Part shown: piece by piece, positions 57,316 to 64,000 of the stretch
Layout: every line of letters starts with the position of its first letter
How positions within the stretch are numbered: the first letter of the stretch is position 1
Origin: Phoronis australis
Lineage: Eukaryota; Phoronida; Phoronidae
NCBI GenBank assembly: GCA_002633005.1
Contig: NMRA01000292.1
Span: forward strand, 56,437-120,436
DNA: 64,000 nucleotides
Direction of reading: 5' to 3'
Translations under genes and position numbers: made by a program
The notes under the pieces: model-generated
Told to the model about the DNA's origin: nothing
Databases searched by the model: none
Seen by the model: only the letters and a program-made list of their open reading frames with translations

Positions 57316-57537
57316 ATGTAATGTGTGGGCAGAAAAGAAAAGAGACATGAAATGTATAAAACATCATAGAGTTGGTATCAATGCAGTAACATAACTGCTC
57401 CGTTTCCCTCGCATGCTTCTACTAGTAAGTCTCCCTTATTTTACAGCACGGTTGTTTTATTTTTGCTGCATTACCTCTTCATGGATATGGTGAGATGCAG
57501 GTAAAATATCTTACACAACACATTTAACACATTCCAG

Positions 57538-57695
57538 AGAGAGTCTGGCGACTAGTCAGTGGAGAACAGAACCATTTAAATTTCGCAAATCCACTGTACG
57601 AGCTAAGAGCCGATGACTCGATGGTTGAAGTGAACGACGCCAGCACCAACACAGAGGAAGACATGTACCCACTCACAGAGACGACACAGTTGTAG
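57538..57695 (+). CDS. Second copy of the receptor's last exon (probably allelic)
   Basis: 57316-57733 repeats 56542-56959 with about five substitutions in 418 bp. It includes the acceptor, the whole last coding exon and the stop. One difference changes EEG to EED before MYPLTETTQL. The ANPLYEL motif is unchanged. It lies after the N gap, so a haplotype duplicate is more likely than a true tandem exon. Confidence 0.8.
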
Positions 57696-57733
57696 TCGAG
57701 GACAATCACTTATTCATGGTCCTTCGTGCGGAA

Positions 57734-60605
57734 CTGCAGTCGTATATAGTGGCGGATGTGGCTAAATAATGGTCATTAACGGCGCGCATCCGGAGAGGCC
57801 CGGTCGAAACCCCTCAGCGACGATATGGCGTAATTTTATCCCTCGCCCGTTAAGTGCACACAGTTGTTGGACTTATTCATTGCCTGCTGTTGTGTGCAAA
57901 ATAACAATCTTCGATTGTGAGTGAATTTCTCAGGCTTCCGCCAGGTCTGTCCCTGCATTAATTTTACTTGAAGGTCACGCATTTCCAGGAAACTTGGTAC
58001 ATGGCGTTCTATAATTCTCTTTGTTTTCTCTTAATCCCACTGTGAACATGATCCTGGACCCGCACTTGGCGGTACATCTTCAGTTAATATTCACTGAAAG
58101 CTGCAGACGCTCAAGTAAATGACCAACTTTCCGAACAGCTTGTTGCCAATAAATGTACATAATGCATATTTTTGGACAGTGGTTGTATCAAGAATATGGT
58201 GCATCTTTGAAGAACTGCATACAAGTATACTATGCCCTATTTCCAACGAAATCGAAATTCATTAACCCCTTGCTCGTATAAATTGGCAGTTCGTTCAAGA
58301 TAGATGTTCACTGGTATCTGTGATAAACTGAACTTGTGGCAGCTGTTTGAAAACACTTACTATAATGATTATGAATTCATATTTTCAGATTAAACATCTA
58401 TTAAATATGCTATTCCAGGTGAGGGCAATCCTTCAATACTTTGTGTTTATAACCAATCTCCCTCTCCATCTGCATGGCGATCCTAAACATGGGAGTTCAA
58501 TGTTGAAGGGAGTTGCCTTTAGTTGTACTCTTTTGTGATACTACTTCAAAGTTTTGATGTCTGTCCAATAAACAATTTAATGATCCACGTAGGTTTTTCC
58601 AGACAACACTTTTTTCGCAGGAGGTGATATGAGGGCTGGGTTCCCAAGACACAAGGATCTTGCCAGAAAGCAAGATCTCACAAGACCAAGCAAAAACATG
58701 CGAGTGAAAGGAGAGTGTTTTGCAAGTATGTTAGGGAGCTTACTATCATACCCTAGCAAAATGGCAGCCATTGAAGGGATTGGTCGGTGAGGCTGGAATG
58801 TTGAATTATGGGATACAATTCACCATTTCCATTACATGAGCAAAGGTTTCTAGCCACAAGTACTTCGCTGATGTCTTGGACCTATGGAACATACACAAAA
58901 CATTTACCATCAAAGAAAATAACAAGAAATGCAGATTTCCAGGTTTTATAAATTCATAACTGTATTTACAAATAGGACAGTGTGGACCCTACGAAATAAA
59001 ACACTAGAGATACAGAAGAGCATTGCTAAGCACCAAGCACAGTTAAACTACAGCTACAAGACAGACTTTCGATAAACTCGGATGATGGTCAGTGGTCAGT
59101 TGTTCTAGACTGTGCACTTGGCTCTTCAGATAAGTCGGATTTCACCTTAGATGGATAAAATCTGGGTCTGGTTGGCTCCAACATATCCTCACAATTCAGT
59201 TTGCAACATTCAGTCTGGATCATGGTAAAAACGAGTGTGACAGTTAAAACTCTACAATCTAACAAGTTCAATACAGTAACAAATGAAAGAATCTCCAATC
59301 AACAGTAGTCAAAATCTACGTACAAATTCTTAAAAGGATACTAAACGCTGTTTTGTCAATTTCAAACAATCCTCACCATATCTCCTGCTAATGCATCATT
59401 GGTGTCTCACTTGTGGACTTGATTGATAAAAGCAGGATTCAACAAAAAACAGTGTCCCAGAATGGAATTATGGTTCTTGGTAGATGGTCTTTACCTACAA
59501 CTGTCCTGTAATTCCCTTAAGCAAAGGTCATACTTCACTATTAAGCACACTTTGGAAGGAGTTCTTAAAAATTGCTCCAAACTTTTGAGGCTTGACGAAG
59601 GTTAAAGGGCATTATTTTGTTTCAGAGATATGGATGGAAAAACCAATATTTGTTAAAAGGCCAAAATCGGGCTAAGTATACTTTAACTCACAATTTTACA
59701 ATGAGCCTGAGATTTCACTTTGCTATTTTGATAACTTTGCCAATGTCTAATAATCCATAACAAGTCATGAGCATAGCAACAGTTTGCAAAAATAAAATAA
59801 AATCAAACACTTAAAAACTAGAATTAGGTCCAACCTTAGTAAAACTAACAAACCACAAAGGAAGGTTCACTCATATCTCTAGACAAGGAACGTGTAACAT
59901 GGACATAAACTACGATTTCCAAAATTGGATGACTGATAATTATGGTTCATACATGTATACTATTTACAAATGTTCTAATAAAAGTGACCAGTCAGCCTAT
60001 TTAAGATACAACACTGCTCTCAAATACGCCATAAAACCTCACAAATTTGAAGACCGAAGAAAATCAATATTTTCACCAGCAGTAGTTTAAATTTTTTTCT
60101 CACAGACTACAGAGACAATGAAACTTCAATTTCACAACATTAAATTTCTCTGAACACAAAAGTGATAAAAATACTTGTACGAGCTTGACCCAAGAATAAC
60201 CCGATGCAACTTCTAAATTCACAGAGTGTGCCAGAGATAAAAAATAGAGACCTGAGCAAGGGATGGATAAACATCACTTTTTGCACTTCAAGAGTCATGG
60301 AATAAAAATAAATCATCTTTTGACATTTTGAACCCCGTCTTCAAAAATCATCATTTTGGTATATGTCTTGGGATGGAACACTTTCAAATAAAAACACCAA
60401 GGACCAAATAGAGTTCACCGACTGACTCCTGAAAAAACAGGAGCATCAGTTACAGAGCTCAAAACTTGAATCAGATGCACATCTCTTGTCAAACATACAT
60501 TCTTCTGTCCACCTGAAAGGTCTTGTTGGATGATGATTAAATTAACAATAGACAGACGTTGCGGCATGGATGAGATGACCACAGAGTTCACAGTTGATTA
60601 CATAT
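57734..60605. other. Receptor-KMT5A interval
   Basis: Holds the presumed 3' ends of two converging genes and a dispersed-repeat copy near 58640-58815. A minus-strand open frame at 59298-59089 (MLEPTRPRFYPSKVKSDLSE) is probably inside the KMT5A 3' UTR. No clear polyadenylation signal was identified for either gene. Confidence 0.5.
58640..58815. repeat. Diverged dispersed repeat, copy 2
   Basis: Partner of 31511-31660; contains ATGCGAGTGAAAGG, CCCTAGCAAAATGG and TTGAATTATGGGATACAATT. Confidence 0.5.
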
Positions 60606-63594
60606 TCATAACTTGAGCCACGGATGAGATTCTATTGAGCTTTTACTTCTGTCGCCGTAGTCATAAAGAAGCTCATCACCAGATGCAATGTCTTTTGCAG
60701 CAACAAGGATAAGATAAGGCCTGTCATCAACACCTACTAGCTTTGTTGTGCAGTTTCCCTTTGTGCTGTGATTCAATAGACGACCCAGCTTACCACTTTC
60801 AGCAGTAGCGTCAATACTGCAAGTGAAAAAATTTATGGTTAAAATCTACCACTCAAAATTCCAGTTTACCTATCTTTCGGAATTTTGGATTTAAAAATGC
60901 TTATAAAAGTAACTTTTAATAAAAATCACTCAACACAATAAAACAAGTCTCAACTTGCGATTCATTTGATGTGCTAAATGAAACATGGCTGCTAGGATCA
61001 TGGGACTTACAAATTGATGCACTGGGACAAAAACTAACACATTTTTCAAGTCAAAGCCTGATTTTGTTAATAAAAACTAAAGACTTAGGTTGAACTTCAA
61101 ACAGCACAAGATTGACATTGATTTTATGCATGTTATTAATCTTGAAAATGAAATTAAGACACAACACTAGCTATTAAATCAGAGACATACATTCAGAGAA
61201 CTGTAAATCATACCAATAGTTTTTGTTCCTGAAATTGAAATAGTACATGTAGCACCCGATGTCTGAGTCTTGACTGTATTGGAGCTCACGTTCCTTTGCC
61301 TCAGTCACACTAATGAGATCTCCAGCGTACTCCACCACAAAATCCCCTCTACCAAATGGCTTACTGGCCACGACCCCGCGTCCTTTGCCCTCAATATCCA
61401 CGACCTGAATCAAAATGAAAAAAATGTATGTTGTTTCACTTTGCTGAAAAATAATATAATGGTAATGATTATTGAAAAGAAGAGGTTGACAATTCATGTC
61501 TTGATACAAATTCTGCGCCATTTAAAACGCAGAATTACACAAATAATTTGCTTTTGAGCAAAATCTAAAATGTGTAGGGCTTGCTGACCAATCAGTCAGC
61601 GAAGAATTTGCTATGATTTATAACAATAATACTTAAAATAATTCACACTATAAACAGCAAACGAATTCATTACCTTTAATCCCTCTTCACAGCCAGACAA
61701 TATGGCTTCACGCAATTCCGTCTCTTTATCCTTCTGCAACAGACAACACAACACTTTAGAACATTAGGCAAATATAGCATAACTGGTTCTGGTCTGCACC
61801 TGATTCCCTTTGAAACCTGCACCTCACTGTTTCAATAAAACAAAAGCAACACAGAGCATTGAAATGTGCCTAACCTGTGATTACTATTTCAAACATTCCC
61901 AAAAAAGGGACCAACGCTATTAGACTTAAAATACACTCTAGGGAGTGAATAACAAATCAACAATGCTCTCACAAATAGGAGCACACCTGCTAAGATCATA
62001 AAAAATAGAACCAGAACTTAGGGGGCATAGCTGTATTTGGATACACCCAAAAGCCATTGTCATCCATTGTCACATTCATAGAAATACACTTGCCAAATTC
62101 CAAAGATCCAGCAGAGGTTTAAGGGAAACAGTTGTGGATGTGGAAAAACAAACTGCCATCAGGGAGCACCAAAAAAGTTGAAATTGTCAATGAAAGTTAT
62201 GCTCTTCCCAGCAGGAACTCATACACCATTTTTAATGATTCTTCGAGTGATTTGGCCCATAAAGAAATATACACTAAACTAAAATACATACAAATAATAA
62301 AATGGCGATTAGAAGGCATACATTACGTCAAAGCCAACAGAAAAATTCTCCATTAATGGAGACCTATTTGCCAATTAAAATTCATCAAGGAACTCCAATG
62401 ATAGAGTGAAACGAGAAAAAATAAGGGCCACAGCGATAGTTGGATCCATCCAAAAGTCGTCATCATCCGTTTACACCTTCCTACAAATACACTTGCTCAA
62501 TGTAATAAATATCCAATAGAGCGTTTAAGAGGTAAAGCCACGAACCAAAAAAATGCCACTAGGAGGTACCACTGTAGTCGGAGCCATCAACAATCATCGC
62601 AGCCAGTAGGGACATTTCATTTTTATTTGCCTGATAGATGAGCAGATTAAAAAACAGTAAAAATGATCACTAGGGGGTGCAAAATACATCAAATTCATCC
62701 TAAAACCTGAAGGTGGCGTAATCTCACTAATAGATACCTAACTACCAAATTTTACCAAAGGGAACTTCACACATACAGAGGTAAATGAAGAAAAGTAAAA
62801 TTGCCACTAGAATGCACAGCGTAGTTGAATCCCTTCAAAAATTCACACATGCAACCCCATCCATGACAGGAAATCTAATCGGTGGACTTCATTCAGCCCA
62901 GTGCATTATGTATTTAGGAACACTAACTCAACATATTAAAGAAGCCAAAGCAAAGAGTTGGACAACAAAACATGAACCAAAACAATAGTTTTCAAAGATA
63001 CTGCTGCAAGGGGCTTTAATTACAAATTTTCCCACTATTTTGTTAAATTGTAGCACTTTTGGAACTTGGGAAACATTTACTGAACTGTAAAAAAAAAAAA
63101 TTGCAGACTTTCTGGTACATGTTGTACCAGACATGCGCAGGCCGCGCATGTGGGTCCATTGTACTGATCACCGGGAACCATTTTTATGCTTTTACTAAAT
63201 TATGTAGTTAAAACCAAGCTGAGGAGCTAGAAACCTGACTCAAGGGTCTAGCAGTGTGGCCCAGTGGGATTCGAACCCACGACCTTGAGTAAAGAAGGCG
63301 GGCACCTATCACAATGGGCGACACTGCCTCCTCTTTATTGAACTGAAATCTATCTGAAATATATCACAACTAAGTTGCGAACAGATAAAAATAAAGCAAC
63401 AACACTTCATTTCAAACATCTTAATGTCTAAGTGAATGTTCCTACTTCGAGTACAGAAAAAGCCTTCAACAGAATCATTAATGAATTTCTAAGACAGTAT
63501 GGGACAGGTTACCTTAACTTCATTCCTTGTTCGTCTAACACTGCGCCGTACTGGAAAGTAATCTGTGACCATATGATTCACTGGTTCAGCAGGT
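60606..63594 (-). CDS. KMT5A: KMT5A (SETD8/PR-Set7) histone H4K20 monomethyltransferase, C-terminal exons (partial)
   Basis: KMT5A monomethylates H4 lysine 20 in chromatin and is destroyed in S phase through PCNA and CRL4-Cdt2. Four exons join in phase: 63594-63513, 61733-61674, 61404-61214 and 60816-60606 (stop). The first encodes NHMVTDYFPVRRSVRRTRNE, matching the family's PIP-degron region (TD followed by YF, with basic residues after it). The SET domain follows: GKGRGV, RGDFVVEYAGDL, CYMYYFNFRNKNYC (Cys completed across the splice), GRLLNHSTKGNC and ELLYDYGDRSKSS, ending HPWLKL-stop. The key SET motifs NHSxxxN and YDYG are intact. The 5' exons lie beyond the right edge or in 63595-64000, where none was recognised. 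Intron 63512-61734 contains a CTCF-motif-like repeat series and a tRNA-like sequence. Confidence 0.95.
62030..62820 (+). repeat. Diverged repeats carrying a GCCACTAGG-like core, in KMT5A intron
   Basis: Five spaced copies of a related 16-bp core, all in the same orientation, lie at 62155, 62305, 62555, 62665 and 62803 (for example GCCACTAGGAGGTACC and GATCACTAGGGGGTGC). Each is preceded by an A-rich stretch. The sequence around 62040-62110 and 62430-62510 (CCAAAAG..GT..TCATCC, AAATACACTTGC) also aligns, so these are remnants of a larger repeat unit. Confidence 0.6.
63251..63327 (-). repeat. tRNA-like sequence (pseudo-tRNA or SINE head)
   Basis: On the minus strand, GCAGTGT and ACACTGC form a perfect 7-bp acceptor stem. 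The T arm is GTGGG-TTCGAAT-CCCAC with a B-box GGTTCGAATCC. The anticodon loop appears to be 8 nt and the D arm is weak. It ends without a CCA tail and is more likely tRNA-derived repeat than a functional gene. Confidence 0.5.
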
Positions 63595-64000
63595 CTAGAA
63601 AACGAAAAAATTTACAATTACAGATGAACTATAGTCAAACGTCAGATCATACTGGACTGAAAAATCCTTATCAGCCAAATCAGTAACACTTAGCTTAACC
63701 CAAAAAGCAAACAGGACTTGACGACTGTGAAAAACAAGCTCCAGCAACAAACATACATGCAAAATTATGTAAACGATAACTTAGTGGAGTACATGATGGC
63801 AAGTGATGTCCATGGCACCAGTTGTCAAGGGTCTGTTTCAGGACAAGTGACTTAAGTATCATGCTCCACACAATTATTTCTGAAAAGCATTTAAATCTCA
63901 CCTTGGCAAAAAACGGCCACTGAAAATATACCATAACTTTCTGAGAAAATTTGGTATAAATCGTTTCTAGGTTGTGATTTACTAATAATCACATAAAAAG

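Noticed and set aside
56932-57394. Open frames running through the N gap
   Set aside because: They consist of unknown residues and are artefacts of translating Ns.
58577-58771. Minus-strand 64-codon frame as a gene
   Set aside because: It falls within the dispersed repeat shared with 31511 and has no domain.
59089-59298. Minus-strand 69-codon frame as a gene
   Set aside because: It ends in a plausible soluble sequence with an acceptor-like CCAG, but no upstream exon was found, and it lies where the KMT5A 3' UTR is expected.
63251-63327. A functional tRNA gene
   Set aside because: The acceptor and T arms are good, but the anticodon loop is the wrong size and the D arm is weak, so it is called a tRNA-derived repeat.

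Overview
The window is animal nuclear DNA: spliced genes with GT-AG introns, dense cut-and-paste transposons and MITEs, and several scaffold joins. The protein set (METTL3, PDCD6/ALG-2, KMT5A/PR-Set7, an LRR-ROCO gene and an Ig/FN3 receptor) and the many near-duplicate allelic joins fit a highly heterozygous marine invertebrate, most likely a deuterostome such as an echinoderm, hemichordate or cephalochordate. I cannot name the species.

Layout. 1-2609 (minus): the first two coding exons of METTL3, which runs off the left edge. 2610-5105: the METTL3/PDCD6 head-to-head interval, filled by small inverted-repeat transposons and an 0.8 kb duplicated (probably allelic) segment joined at a single N. 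5106-13650 (plus): complete PDCD6, with two tandem, equal-length versions of the EF-hand 1 exon. 13651-19328: gene-poor, with a hairpin MITE and a 1.4 kb inverted-repeat element. 19329-31307 (minus): a five-exon gene whose phases all agree, predicted to make a 1586-residue protein of about 25 leucine-rich repeats, a Roc GTPase, a COR-like region and a C-terminal FAM111/trypsin-like protease with a complete His-Asp-Ser triad. A TTAA-flanked THAP transposon sits in one of its introns. 31308-50670: an accessory, transposon-rich stretch with a second THAP element, a third THAP fragment, a dispersed 0.65 kb repeat pair, a tRNA-derived SINE and a 2.7 kb hAT-like element; no convincing host gene. 50671-56921 (plus): an eight-exon type I membrane receptor (two Ig domains, one FN3, a TM segment, and a tail with an NPLY motif). 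Its last exon is repeated after a 356 bp N gap. 57734-60605: no recognised gene. 60606-63594 (minus): the 3' exons of KMT5A, with its SET domain and a PIP-degron-like motif; the 5' end lies beyond the right edge.

The genes do not form a pathway. METTL3 (RNA m6A) and KMT5A (H4K20 monomethylation) are housekeeping epigenetic enzymes, PDCD6 is a calcium sensor, and the Ig receptor is a surface protein. The standout is the LRR-ROCO-protease. It combines a sensor-like repeat domain, a GTPase switch and a protease effector, which suggests, by analogy only, an NLR-like signalling or defence molecule. Exon joins are inferred from splice sites and phase; no transcript evidence was available.
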